A stretch of 64,000 nt of DNA, from positions 2,914,001-2,978,000 of the forward strand of contig NZ_JACHJS010000001.1 of assembly GCF_014203755.1 (NCBI RefSeq), in the 5' to 3' direction. The notes beneath the pieces were generated by a model that was not told where the DNA came from, did not search any database, and saw only the letters and a program-made list of their open reading frames with translations. The translations under genes and the position numbers were made by a program. This DNA is from Saccharothrix violaceirubra (GTDB taxonomy: Bacteria > Actinomycetota > Actinomycetes > Mycobacteriales > Pseudonocardiaceae). This document shows positions 23,186 through 55,700 of this stretch, one piece after another (positions within the stretch are counted from its first letter, which is position 1; every line of letters starts with the position of its first letter).

Positions 23186-23599
23186 TCACTGGACTTCCGG
23201 CCACAGGCGCAACAGCCACTGCTCTCGCTCGCCGCTCTCCCGGTAGCGGACTTCGAGGACGAAGTGCGGTGCCGGCAGCGCGACCTCCCACTCCTCGGCC
23301 ATCTCGATGTCGAGCTGGCCGACCCGCGCCGTCGTCACCCGCTCCCAACGCACGGTGGCGATGACCGACTCGTGCCAGGTCTGCGGGGAGGCGGGTGGTA
23401 GTTCATCGTGGACCTCGACGGTGAGGTCCACCGGACCGTCCTCGCGGCCGGTGAGCAGTTCGAGCTGGCCCGAGCCCGGGTCGACGAGCAGTGAGCCGTA
23501 CTCGGCCCGCTGTCCGTGTTGCGGCAACTCGTCGGCTTGGAGCAGGAAGCACCCGCGGGAAGCTTCCACGACGCCGGTGCGCCGGTCGATCAGAGTCAT
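23186..23599 (-). CDS. Unknown acidic protein next to a secreted nuclease-like gene
   Basis: A 137-residue soluble protein. It is predicted mostly beta (EYGSLLVDPGSGQLELLTGR, then DLTVEVHDELPPAS and WHESVIATVRWERVTTARVG), with an acidic surface. No signal peptide or known domain is recognised. The ATG is 11 bases after the stop of the nuclease-like gene, so they form an operon. Location and acidity would suit an inhibitor or accessory protein of that enzyme, but this is only context. Confidence 0.7.
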   Translation of the reverse strand: MTLIDRRTGVVEASRGCFLLQADELPQHGQRAEYGSLLVDPGSGQLELLTGREDGPVDLTVEVHDELPPASPQTWHESVIATVRWERVTTARVGQLDIEMAEEWEVALPAPHFVLEVRYRESGEREQWLLRLWPEVQ

Positions 23600-23610
23600 G
23601 GGATCGCCGC

Positions 23611-24903
23611 TCAGCCGATGAGGTTCACCCAGAAGGTGTCTTCCTGGATGATGCGATCCCATTCATACCAGTTGTTGAGTTGGATGCCGCCCTCACGGTT
23701 CTGCGCGGCGGGGATCAACCTGCCGGACACCGGACCGCCGCTGGCGCCGCCCTCCTTCACCGAGGCGAACGGGTACTCGTCACACTGCTCGACGCGCCAG
23801 TTCCAGCCGCCGGGACGCGCTGTGCGGCACTGGGCTTTGGGCTGCTTGCGGTTCTCGTCTTGGAGGTCGGAATTCCGGGTCCGGGTCAGCGGCGGGCCGT
23901 CCGGTCCGGCATTGCGCCACCGGCCGGGTGCCCTCAACTGGTCCTGCGCGTATCGGATGTGGTCGATCAGGGAGGCGACCGGGTAGGCGGTGTCGTTCTT
24001 GTCGTAGGTGAGGAACGGGCGCACGTTGTTGAAAATGCACGCCTTCTTGGAGCGCAGTTGCGCGGAATCGCAGCGGCTCGCGACCCGGTTGCCGACGCTG
24101 TCCAGGATGCTGGCGGCGTGTCCCGCGCCACCACGGCCGGTGAACCAGCTGTAGATCTGCAGCGGCGCGATGGCGTCGCCGGTCAGCCCGATGTCTGCGA
24201 TGCTGGTGTCGGTTAACACCGATTCGAAGACGTTGTTGCGTTCCTCCTTGATGTCCTCAAGAGTCGACCGTCGGTCAGGCTGATAGCGCTTGCTGCACGC
24301 GGACTTGCCCGGCTCGCCCGCGCAGTCGGCCCACGCCGCCACGAGCGCGTCGTCCTCGAACTCGCCTATTGTCTCGACGGTGTCGAAGGTCTTGCCCCAG
24401 ATGTGGAACTTCCGGTTGCGGGCGTCAGCGTAGCCCAGCCACATGACCTCGATCAGGATCTCGTCGGTCAGCCGGCACCCGCTGGTGCCGCACTTCAGCC
24501 GCTGCCAATGGACCGTGGCACCGCGGCACCACCGGTAGTGGTTCTGCGTCCACCCCTCCAGGCTGTACACGTTGCCCGCGTTGGCGGGACTCCGGCACTC
24601 GTTCTCGTGGCCGACGTCCCAGCCGCTCGGGACATCCGGCAGCGGCAGCGCGGCCTTGGTCGCACCGACCTGGCCTGGTTGGGCGACACCGAAGTCGGTG
24701 GCCTTCGCCTCGTAGAACCGGCCGCCGGTGGGGACCAGCGGCTTCCCGTCGGGAGTGGTCTCGAACGCGCGGCTGACGACGGTCTCGGCGGTGCCACCGG
24801 TCGGAGGCGCGGAGGAGGGCTCGGCGGTCGCCGCCGGAATCAACGTGACCAGGAGAGTGCCGCCGGCCAGGACGGACCACACCTTGCGAACGTGCCTTCT
24901 CAT
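23611..24903 (-). CDS. Secreted protein with C-terminal NucA/NucB-type deoxyribonuclease domain
   Basis: A 430-residue protein. A Sec signal (VLAGGTLLVTLIPAATAEPS) is followed by a roughly 200-residue region with Cys pairs (HENECRSPANAG; WCRG...LKCGTSGCRL), and then a region rich in Lys/Arg. The last 130 residues contain RPFLTYDKNDTAYPVASLID and QCDEYPFASVKEGGASG, then RLIPAAQNREGGIQLNNWYE. This matches the NucA/NucB fold, where the DEYPFA acidic pair is at the active centre. Family members are extracellular DNases. The N-terminal region is of unknown role. It forms an operon with the 137-residue downstream gene and lies 79 bases after an FG-GAP-like secreted protein in the same orientation. 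Confidence 0.78.
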   Translation of the reverse strand: MRRHVRKVWSVLAGGTLLVTLIPAATAEPSSAPPTGGTAETVVSRAFETTPDGKPLVPTGGRFYEAKATDFGVAQPGQVGATKAALPLPDVPSGWDVGHENECRSPANAGNVYSLEGWTQNHYRWCRGATVHWQRLKCGTSGCRLTDEILIEVMWLGYADARNRKFHIWGKTFDTVETIGEFEDDALVAAWADCAGEPGKSACSKRYQPDRRSTLEDIKEERNNVFESVLTDTSIADIGLTGDAIAPLQIYSWFTGRGGAGHAASILDSVGNRVASRCDSAQLRSKKACIFNNVRPFLTYDKNDTAYPVASLIDHIRYAQDQLRAPGRWRNAGPDGPPLTRTRNSDLQDENRKQPKAQCRTARPGGWNWRVEQCDEYPFASVKEGGASGGPVSGRLIPAAQNREGGIQLNNWYEWDRIIQEDTFWVNLIG

Positions 24904-24982
24904 CGTGATCTCGACTCCGGGTTGCTCGGGATGCGGCGGGGGATGACGTCGTCCAGTCGGACGGGCCGTGTCGACACGGGGC

Positions 24983-25966
24983 TCACGCGATCAGGTCCAT
25001 CGCGTTCCACCCGTAGCCCACGACTGTCGGGCTGTGGAACGTCGAGTCGCCGTTGTACCCGCCGGCGTTGCGGTAGACGACCAGTTCCCCGTTGCCGTTG
25101 CGGGTCACGACGTCGGTGAAGTCGTCGATGGTCACCGTCACCAGCGTCATGATCTGCACCGAGTGCCAACCGAGACCGACCCGCACGGGCCCGACGAAGG
25201 TGGAGGTGCCGTCATACCAGAGGTTGTGCGGGTACAGCTGCAGCGTGCCGTCGTCATGGCGACGTGCGACGATGTCGGCGCGGGAGTCGTCGGAGGTCAG
25301 TTCGGCGATGCCGATCCAGTCCATGATGTTCCAACCGGTACCGATGGTCTCCGGGGGCGACCAGGTGTTGGTGCCGTCGAAGATGCCGGTGTGCGGGTAG
25401 ACGGACAGGGTGCCGTCCGGCCATCGGGCGACGAGGTCCTGTTCGCCGTCGTCGGTCACGTCGGCCACGGCGAGTGCGGTGATGACGTTCCACCCGGTGC
25501 CGACCTCGACCGCCTCGCCGAAGGTCAGACCTCCTTGCAGCCGACCACTTCCCGGATAGACCACCAGCGTGCCGTCGGCACGCCGGCCGACGAGATCCGC
25601 GGCGAAGTCGCCGGTCACCTCGTTCACCGCGATCCAGTTCAATGCCTCCGTGCCGAACAGCACCGCATGTCGTCCGCCGAACGTGCTCGTGCCGTTGTAG
25701 GAGCCGCTGTGCGGATAGACGTAGATCGTGCCGCTGGACGCCTCCCGGGCGACCAGGTCGGACCTTCCGTCGCCGGTCAGGTCGTGCCACTGTGACGGGA
25801 TGGTCGCGGCCGCCAACACGTACGACCCGGTCGCGCGGGGGTCACGGCCGTCGGGCCACGGCGCACCCGAGGCCGGTGCCGTGAAGGTCGCACCCATTAT
25901 CACGGCGACGGTTACCGAGGCCGCCATGCGCAACCCGCGAAACCGGCGGGGGTACAAATGTCTCAC
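24983..25966 (-). CDS. Secreted FG-GAP/VCBS-like repeat protein
   Basis: A 327-residue exported protein. The GTG at 25966 has GGAGAGGA 8 bases upstream and gives RHLYPRRFRGLRMAASVTVA followed by a hydrophobic core and ASGA cleavage site. The mature protein consists of five repeats of about 50 residues, each with a D.TGD...DLVAR..DGTL.VYP.SG..NG...F pattern. These are typical calcium-binding blades of FG-GAP/VCBS-like beta-propellers. Such proteins occur as secreted carbohydrate- or surface-binding modules. No enzymatic domain is attached. It may be co-expressed with the nuclease-like gene downstream. Confidence 0.82.
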   Translation of the reverse strand: MRHLYPRRFRGLRMAASVTVAVIMGATFTAPASGAPWPDGRDPRATGSYVLAAATIPSQWHDLTGDGRSDLVAREASSGTIYVYPHSGSYNGTSTFGGRHAVLFGTEALNWIAVNEVTGDFAADLVGRRADGTLVVYPGSGRLQGGLTFGEAVEVGTGWNVITALAVADVTDDGEQDLVARWPDGTLSVYPHTGIFDGTNTWSPPETIGTGWNIMDWIGIAELTSDDSRADIVARRHDDGTLQLYPHNLWYDGTSTFVGPVRVGLGWHSVQIMTLVTVTIDDFTDVVTRNGNGELVVYRNAGGYNGDSTFHSPTVVGYGWNAMDLIA

Positions 25967-26456
25967 GCGGTCAATCCTCTCCGAAAAGCTCTCGCCTATC
26001 CCGACACGGCGACAAAGGAAGATGGGCATGCTCGGATACGATAGGAGCGAGCGCCCCGCCGACGACACAGAATGGCGGACCGCACAATTAGGCAAAAATG
26101 GCACGCACGGTCAGCGGCGCGCAAAGTACTGCAGAAATAACGCGAGCGAAGCCCCATCCCCCTTTAATCATCCCCAATCGGACACTAGCGCTCGGAGCGG
26201 AAGAAGCCAAGGGATTCGTCTTCTATCGCCGGAACGCCCTACCCGCGCCAATCTTCCGTCGGTCCATCGGCGGCTGATGTGACGGCGGGTGGCCGATCCC
26301 GCCGGCAACGCTCGCCCGATCGTCGCCGTCGCGTCTCAATCGGCCGACGGGACTTCGTCGGGTCGCGGGCTCATAGAGCATCGAGGTTGCGTTCGAAGTC
26401 GACATCGGCCGGATCGGGTCAGCTTGCGCACCTTGACCATCACTCAGAGAAACTCC
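25967..26456. other. Intergenic region, relatively A/T-rich, divergent promoters
   Basis: About 490 bases with lower GC than the surroundings (for example 26095-26200). On the minus strand it must contain the promoter of the FG-GAP-like gene. On the plus strand it leads into the small frame at 26457. I see no gene or clear hairpin. Confidence 0.45.
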
Positions 26457-26699
26457 ATGGACGACACCACACAGGACGCCGAACACCCGATCGTCGACGT
26501 CGACGCGACGACCCAGGCCGTAGGGTACGGCGACCTGACCCTGCTTTCTTTGTCCGAATGTTTTCGACCGGTGGCGAAGAGTCTTTGTGGGCTGTCCCGT
26601 CGAAATGTGGGATTTGCCTTCCTGTCCGGTGTGGAAGAAGGAGTGCGCCGATGCGTGGAAAAATCCGCCGACGGAAGTCGGGGGGTGTGGCCGCGGTGA
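26457..26699 (+). CDS. Doubtful small reading frame with coding-like 5' half
   Basis: An 80-codon frame beginning MDDTTQDAEHPIVDVDATTQ. The first 28 codons show strong G/C third-position bias and an AGAGAAA ribosome-like site, as expected of real coding. After VGYGDLTLLSLSECF the bias falls and the frame runs 49 bases into the better-supported PASTA gene. It might be a precursor-like peptide, the 5' end of a disrupted gene, or chance. No family is recognised. Confidence 0.25.
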   Translation: MDDTTQDAEHPIVDVDATTQAVGYGDLTLLSLSECFRPVAKSLCGLSRRNVGFAFLSGVEEGVRRCVEKSADGSRGVWPR

Positions 26700-27005
26700 T
26701 CGCTGCCCTGGTGCTGCTGTTGATGGCGGTCGGTACGGCGGCCGCGGCGCCTTTGTCGGGCGGTGTGGACGGAGTGTCGCGGTACTCGACGGGTGTCGTG
26801 CCGTCGGTCGTGGGGTGGGATGTCGCGCCCGCGCGCGGCCGTCCAAGCCGCGGGTTTCGCGGTGTGGACCACCGGGGGCTACGTGGATTGCGGGCCGCCC
26901 TACGTGCGGGCGCAGAGCCCGGCAGGCGGGGCTTCGGCGCCGCTGGGTTCGCTGGTCACCTTGAGGATCAACCAGCGGCCGGGGCCCGGGCGGCCCTGCC
27001 TGTGA
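26651..27005 (+). pseudogene. Secreted PASTA-domain-like protein broken by a frameshift
   Basis: ATG 26651 has GAAGGAG 8 bases upstream and encodes MRGKIRRRKSGGVAAVIAAL with a membrane or signal helix, then STGVVPSVVGWDVA. The next frame (+1) continues AAVQAAGFAVWTTGGYVDCG, then VRAQSPAGGASAPLGSLVTL and ends at TGA 27003. Joined, the two halves make a single PASTA-like repeat (VP.VVG...A...AAGF...V..QSPAGG...GS.VTL). The break falls in the CGCGCGCGG run near 26828-26840. Either two bases were lost or one gained, or it is a sequencing error in a GC-rich homopolymer-like tract. The intact protein would be about 118 residues. Confidence 0.65.
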
Positions 27006-27545
27006 TCCGGGTGGCATGACCGTTCGACGGGACTTCGCGAGCGGTGTGCGCACCGGCGTGTGTCCGGGGCGTCGAAATGGTGGCGACCTACGCGGCGGTG
27101 GTCATGGGACGGTCATTTCCCGGGCATTGGTGTTCCATTCAGTGTGGCGTGACATGTGCCATCCCGGAACGTTGTGGTCGAGTCCGAACTTCGGTGTGCC
27201 CCGGGGGCGTCGTGCGGGTTCTTCTCGCGCGCGGCCGGCTTTGTCGGGCCGTTTGGTGTCGCCTGACCCGCGGTCGAACGGTCGTAGGGTTGGGCCGTTT
27301 GTCGTCGTGTCCGGGGTGTGGCGGGCGTAAACGCGCCCGGTGGCGGTGACTGCGGCACTGTCGGGAAGCCGATGCGTTCCATTTGGAATCCGGGACGGTC
27401 ATAGCCGGCGAACCGGATGCGAGGTACGTTCGAGTCGTCCTATTCAGGGTCGAGGGGAACGTATTTCTTGACGCTGCGGTCGGTGTTGTCCGCATTGATT
27501 TCGTCCGGGAACGGTCTCGACTTCTCGTGTGCGGGAGTGGGTTCG
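27006..27545. other. PKS upstream region
   Basis: About 540 bases without a supported gene. It probably contains the PKS operon promoter. TTGACG at 27468-27473 is a possible -35 box, but the -10 around 27491-27500 is weak. The PKS frame is open upstream to 27417, but the product there is not PKS-like and has no ribosome site. Confidence 0.4.
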
Positions 27546-49709
<22,164 letters not shown>

Positions 49710-49714
49710 CCGTC

Positions 49715-52700
49715 ATGGCCGACGAAGACAAGCTCCGCGGTTACCTCAAGCGGGCCACGGCGGACCTGCGGGTGCTGGGCCGACGCCTGGACGAGGTGGA
49801 GGAGGCCGCCCGCGAGCCGATCGCGATCGTCGGCATGGGGTGTCGTTACCCCGGCGGGGTCGAGTCGCCGGACGACCTGTGGCGGCTGGTGTCGGAGGGG
49901 AGCGACGCGATCGGGCCGTTCCCGACCGATCGCGGCTGGGACGTGACCTACGACCCGGACCCCGACCGGCCCGGCACCACCTACGCCCGCTCGGGCGGCT
50001 TCCTCGCCGACGGCGCCGGGTTCGACGCGGGGTTCTTCGGGATCTCGCCGCGTGAGGCGTTGGCGATGGATCCGCAGCAGCGGGTCCTGCTGGAGACGGC
50101 GTGGGAGACGTTCGAGCACGCCGGGATCGACCCGAACTCCCTGCGCGGCAGCCGGACCGCCGTGTTCACCGGGGTCTGGTCGTCGGGCTACGCCGCCCAG
50201 CCGCCGCCGGACCTGGAGGGCTTCCTGGCCACCGGCATCGCGACCAGCGCCACCTCAGGCCGGGTGTCCTACCTGCTCGGCCTGGAGGGCGCGGCGGTGT
50301 CGGTCGACACGGCGTGTTCGTCGTCGCTGGTGGCGATCCACCTCGCGGCGCAGGCCCTGCGCGCGGGGGAGTGCACGCTCGCGCTGGCCGGCGGCGTCAC
50401 GGTCATGGCCACGCCCGCCGGGTTCGTGGAGTTCGCCCGGCAGCGCGGGCTGGCCCCGGACGGGCGGGTCAAGCCCTTCGCGGACGCGGCCGACGGCACG
50501 AGCTGGGGCGAGGGCGCCGGACTCCTGCTGCTGGAACGGCTTTCCGACGCGCGCCGCAACGGTCACCGGGTGCTCGCGGTGGTGCGGTCGACCGCCGTGA
50601 ACCAGGACGGCGCGTCCAACGGTCTGGCCGCGCCCAACGGTCCGGCGCAGGAACGGGTGATCCGGCGGGCGCTGTCGTTCGCGGGCCTGGAGCCGGCCGA
50701 CGTGGACTACGTCGAGGCGCACGGCACCGGCACCACGCTCGGCGACCCGATCGAGGCGCAGGCCCTGCTGGCGACCTACGGCCAGGCGCGCACCGAGCCG
50801 TTGCGGCTGGGCTCGGTCAAGTCCAACATCGGGCACACCCAGGCCGCGGCGGGCGTCGCGGGCGTGATCAAGTCCGTGCTGGCCCTGCGGCACGGCCTGC
50901 TCCCGGCCACCTTGAACGTGGATCGGCCCACCTCGCACGTGGACTGGACGGCGGGACAGGTCCGGCTGGTCTCCGAAGCGGAGCCGTGGCCCGCCGTCGA
51001 CCGGCCCCGCCGCGCGGCCGTGTCGTCCTTCGGCATCAGCGGCACCAACGCCCACCTCATCCTCGAACAGGTCCCGGACGAAGTCGAGTCCACGGTGGAC
51101 TCATGGGTGCCGTGGGTGTTGTCGGCGCGCACCCGCGAGGCCCTCGAAGCCCACGCGGCGCGACTCGGCGCGGTGGACGCGTCCGACACGGCCATCGGCG
51201 TGGCACTGGCCCGCCGCACGCCCTTCGAGCACCGCGCCGTGGTCCTCGCCGACCACCGGGCCGGGCTCGCGGAGCTGGCCGCCGGTCGGGGCGCACCGGA
51301 CCTCGTCACCGGACGTGTCGATGTGCCGGGCCGCACCGTCTTCGTCTTCCCCGGCCAGGGTGCGCAGTGGGTCGGCATGGGCCGTGAGCTGTATGCGACG
51401 TCGGAGGTGTTCCGCGAGCACGTCGACGCCTGCGCCGCCGCGTTGGCGCCCCACGTGGACTGGTCGCTGGTCGACGTCCTGCGCGACGGCCCGCTCGACC
51501 GCGTCGACGTGGTCCAGCCCGCGCTGTTCGCGATGATGGTGGCGCTGGCGGGGTTGTGGCGGGCGCACGGCGTGGTGCCGGACGCGGTCGTCGGCCACTC
51601 GCAGGGCGAGATCGCCGCCGCGCACGTCGCGGGCATCCTGTCGCTGGACGACGCCGCGCTGATCGTCGCCCGGCGTGCCAAGGCCCTGGTGTCCCTCGCC
51701 GGACAGGGCGGCATGGTGTCCTTGGCGCTCTCGGCTGTCGACGCCGCCGAGTACCTGGCCCGCTGGAACGGGCGGCTCACCGTCGCCGTGGTCAACGGAC
51801 CCGGCTCGGTCGTGGTCTCCGGCGGTGCCGCCGACCTGGCCGGGCTGCTGGCGGAGTGCGCGGCCGACGACATCCGGGCCCGCACGCTCCCGGTCGACTA
51901 TGCGGCGCACTCCGTCGAGGTCGAGGCGTTGCGCGACCGGTTGCGGGTCGACCTCGCCGGTGTGACGCCCAGGCCGGCCGTGATCCCGCTGTTCTCGACC
52001 GTCACGGGCGAGTGGGCCGAGCAGCTCGACGCCGACCACTGGTACCGGAACCTGCGTGAACCGGTGCTGTTCGACCTCGCCACGCGCGGCCTGGTCGACG
52101 CGGGCCACGGCGTGTTCGTCGAGGTCGGCCCGCATCCCGTGCTGGTGTCGGCGATCGAGGCGACCGCCGAGCGCGACGTCCTGGTCACCGGCACGCTGCG
52201 ACGCGACCGGCCCCGGGAGTTCCGGGCCGCCCTGGCCCGCCTGCACGTCCGGGGCGTCGAGGTCGACTGGCTGCTCCCGTCCGGCGTCACCCCGGCGGCA
52301 CTCCCGGCCTACCCGTTCCGGCGGCGGCCGTTCTGGCTGCGGCCGGGCACCGTCACGACCGGTGGGCACCCGTTGGTCACCACGGCCGTCGACCTGCCCG
52401 ACGGCGGCGCGGCGTTGTCCGGCACGGTGTCCCTGTCCACCCATCCGTGGCTCGCGGACCATGCCGTGCGCGGCTCGGTGCTGCTGCCCGGCACCGTTTT
52501 CCTCGACCTCGCGGCGTACGCGGCGACCGTGGTCGGCGTGGACGCCGTGCACGAACTGGTCCTCGAAACACCGCTCGTGCTCGGCGAAGAGGCCGTTCGG
52601 CTGCGCGTGGTGGTCGGCCCGCCTGACGAGACCGGCCGTCGGGCCGTCGCCGTGCACTCCCACACCGACCGCTGGGTCCGCCACGCCACCGGCACGATCG

Positions 52701-55700
52701 GCGTTGCCGAGTCCACTGTGGACTTCGAAGGACTGCCGCCGGACGCCGAACCTCTCGACGTGACCGACCTCTACGACACGTTCGCCGCCCACGGCTACGA
52801 GTACGGACCGGCGTTCCAGGGCGTCACGGCGGCCTGGCGCGCGGACGACGTCGTGTTCGCCGAGATCGAGGTGTCGGGCAGCGGCTTCGCGGTGCACCCG
52901 GCGGCACTCGACGCGGCCCTGCACCCCCTCGCCCTCCTGGACCGCCCGGCCGGGCTGCCGTTCGCGTTCTCGGACGTGGTGCTGCGGCCCACCGACGCCG
53001 AGGTGCTGCGGGTGCGGCTGTCCGGCGGTGCGGACGGCTACTCGGTGGCGGTCACCGCACTCGACGGCACGCCGGTCGCGTCGATCGGGGCGCTGACGGT
53101 GCGTGCCTTCGCCGACGCCCCGGACGACCTCTTCCGCCTCGACTGGGTGCCCGTGACCGGGCACGCCGACGACCTGCCCGTCCACCACGTGTCGACGCCC
53201 GCCGGGGATCCGGCCGATGCCGCCCTGGCCGTCGTCGAGCAGGTCCTGGTGGCGATCCAGGCCGCCGACCGGCTCGTGGTCGTGACGCGCGGCGCGGTCG
53301 CGGCCGTGCCGGGTGACGCGGTCGACCCCGCCCACGCCGCCGTGTGGGGGCTGGTGCGCTCGGCGCAGGCCGAGCACCCCGGCCGGTTCGTGCTGGTCGA
53401 CGCCGATCCCTCGTGGGACGGCTCGCTCGCCGACGAGACGGAACTGGCCGTGCGTCGCGGAGTCCTGCTCGCGCCCCGACTGGTCCGGGTGGACCGCGCG
53501 CTCGCCGTGCCGGACGGGCCGTGGCGGTTGGAGGACGTCGGCACGGGCAGCATCGACGACCTGGCGCTCGTGCCGCGACCCGAACTGGCCGAGCCGTTGG
53601 CGCCGGGCCTGGTCCGGATCGCCTTACGCGCGGCGGGGCTGAACTTCCGCGACGTGCTCATCGCGTTGAACGTGTACCCGGGCGAGGCATTGATGGGCGG
53701 CGAGGGCGCTGGCGTCGTGCTCGACGTCGGCCCGGACGTCGACCGGTTCCGACCGGGCGACCGGGTGTTCGGGCTGGTGCCCGGCGCGTTCGGGCCGATC
53801 GCGATCGCCGACCACCGGTTGCTCGCTCCCGTGCCCGAGGACTGGTCGTCCGCACGGGCGGCGGCGGTGCCCGTGGTGTTCCTGACCGCCTGGTACGGCC
53901 TGGTCGACCTGGGCCGGCTGGGCGCCGGCGACCGGGTGCTGATCCACTCGGGGGCCGGTGGCGTCGGGATGGCCGCCATCCAGCTCGCGCGTCACCTGGG
54001 CGCGGAGGTGTTCGCGACCGCGAGTCCGGGCAAGTGGGACGTGGTGCGGGGCCTGGGCTTGGACGACGGGCACATCGCCTCGTCGCGCACACTGGAGTTC
54101 GCGGAACGGTTTCCTCAGGTCGACGTGGTGCTGAACTCGCTGACCGACGAGTTCCTGGACGCCTCACTGGGTCTGCTCGCGCCCGGCGGCCGGTTCGTCG
54201 AGATGGGCAAGACCGACATCCGCGAGCTGCCGGACGTCGACTACACGGCGTTCGACATCGCCGACGCCGGGCCGGAGCGGCTCGGCGAGATCCTCGCCGA
54301 GACCGTGCGTGCCTTCGCGGACGGCGTGTTCACGCCGCTGCCGCTCGACGTCCGGGGCGTCCGCGACGCGGTCGACGTGTTCCGGCACATGAGCCAGGCG
54401 CGGCACGTCGGCAAGATCGTCCTCGACCTGCCGGCCGACCTCGACGGCACGGTGTTGATCACCGGTGGCACGGGCACGTTGGGTCGGCTGCTGGCCGAGC
54501 ATCTGGTGTCGCGGCACGGTGTGCGGCGGTTGGTGTTGGTGGGTCGTCGTGGTGGCGAGGCGCCGGTGCTGGACGCGGACGTCCGGGTGGTGGCCTGTGA
54601 CGTGTCGGATCGTGGGCGGGTCGCGGACCTGGTCGCGTCGATCCCGGATCTGACCGCCGTGGTGCACGCGGCCGGTGTGCTGGACGACGCCGTGGTGTCC
54701 GAGCTGACCCCGGACGGGTTGGCCGGGGTGTTCGCGCCCAAGGCACGGGCGGCCTGGCACCTGCACGAGGCGACCCGCCACCTCGACCTGGCCGCGTTCG
54801 TGCTGTTCTCGTCCGCCGCGGGGGTCCTGGGCAGCCCCGGCCAGGCCAACTACGCCGCCGCCAACACCTTCCTCGACGCCCTCGCCGTGCACCGCCGGTC
54901 ACTCGGCCTGCCCGCCGTGTCCCTGGCCTGGGGGTACTGGGCCGAGTCGAGCGGCATGACCGGACACCTGTCCGACGCCGACCGGGAGCGCCTCGCGCGG
55001 TCGGGCGTGGTGCCGTTGACCACCGAACACGCGCTGGGCCTGTTCGACGCGGCCCTGGCCGCCGACCGGGCCGCCGTCGTGCCCGTCGCCCTGGACCCGC
55101 GCGCCCTGGCCCGGACGTCCGTGCTGCCGTCGGCCCTGCGCGGGTTGGCGGGTCGCCCGACGGCCAAGCGCGCGACCCGACGGGGCGGGCTCGCCGACCG
55201 GCTGCGTGCGCTGTCGGCGGCCGACCAGGTCGCCGCCGTGCTGGACGTGGTCGGCGCGGAGACCGCGATCGTGCTCGGCCACGGCTCGGCGGACGCCGTC
55301 GACCCCCGGCTGCCGTTCCGCGACCTCGGGTTCGACTCGCTGACCGCCGTGGAGCTGCGCAACCGGCTCGGCTCGGCCACCGGGCTGCGGCTGCCCGCGA
55401 CGCTGACCTTCGACCACCCGACCCCGGCCCGGGTCGCGGAGTTCCTGCGCCTGGAGCTGCTGGGCACCCGTCGGGAGATCGCGGCGCCCGTGGTCGCGGC
55501 GGTGGCCGACGACCCGATCGTGATCGTGGGCATGGGCTGCCGCCTGCCCGGTGGGGTCGGCTCGCCGGACGATCTCTGGCGGCTGGTGTCGGACGGGGTG
55601 GACGCGGTGTCGGCGTTCCCGGCCGATCGCGGCTGGGACCTCGACCGGCTCTACCACCCCGATCCCGATCATCCGGGCACCAGCTACACCCGGTCGGGCG

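Noticed and set aside
27417..27545. Extended N-terminus of the first PKS (43 extra codons)
   Set aside because: No ribosome site at 27417 and no PKS-like sequence; ATG 27546 has GGGAG at good spacing just before the KS fold.
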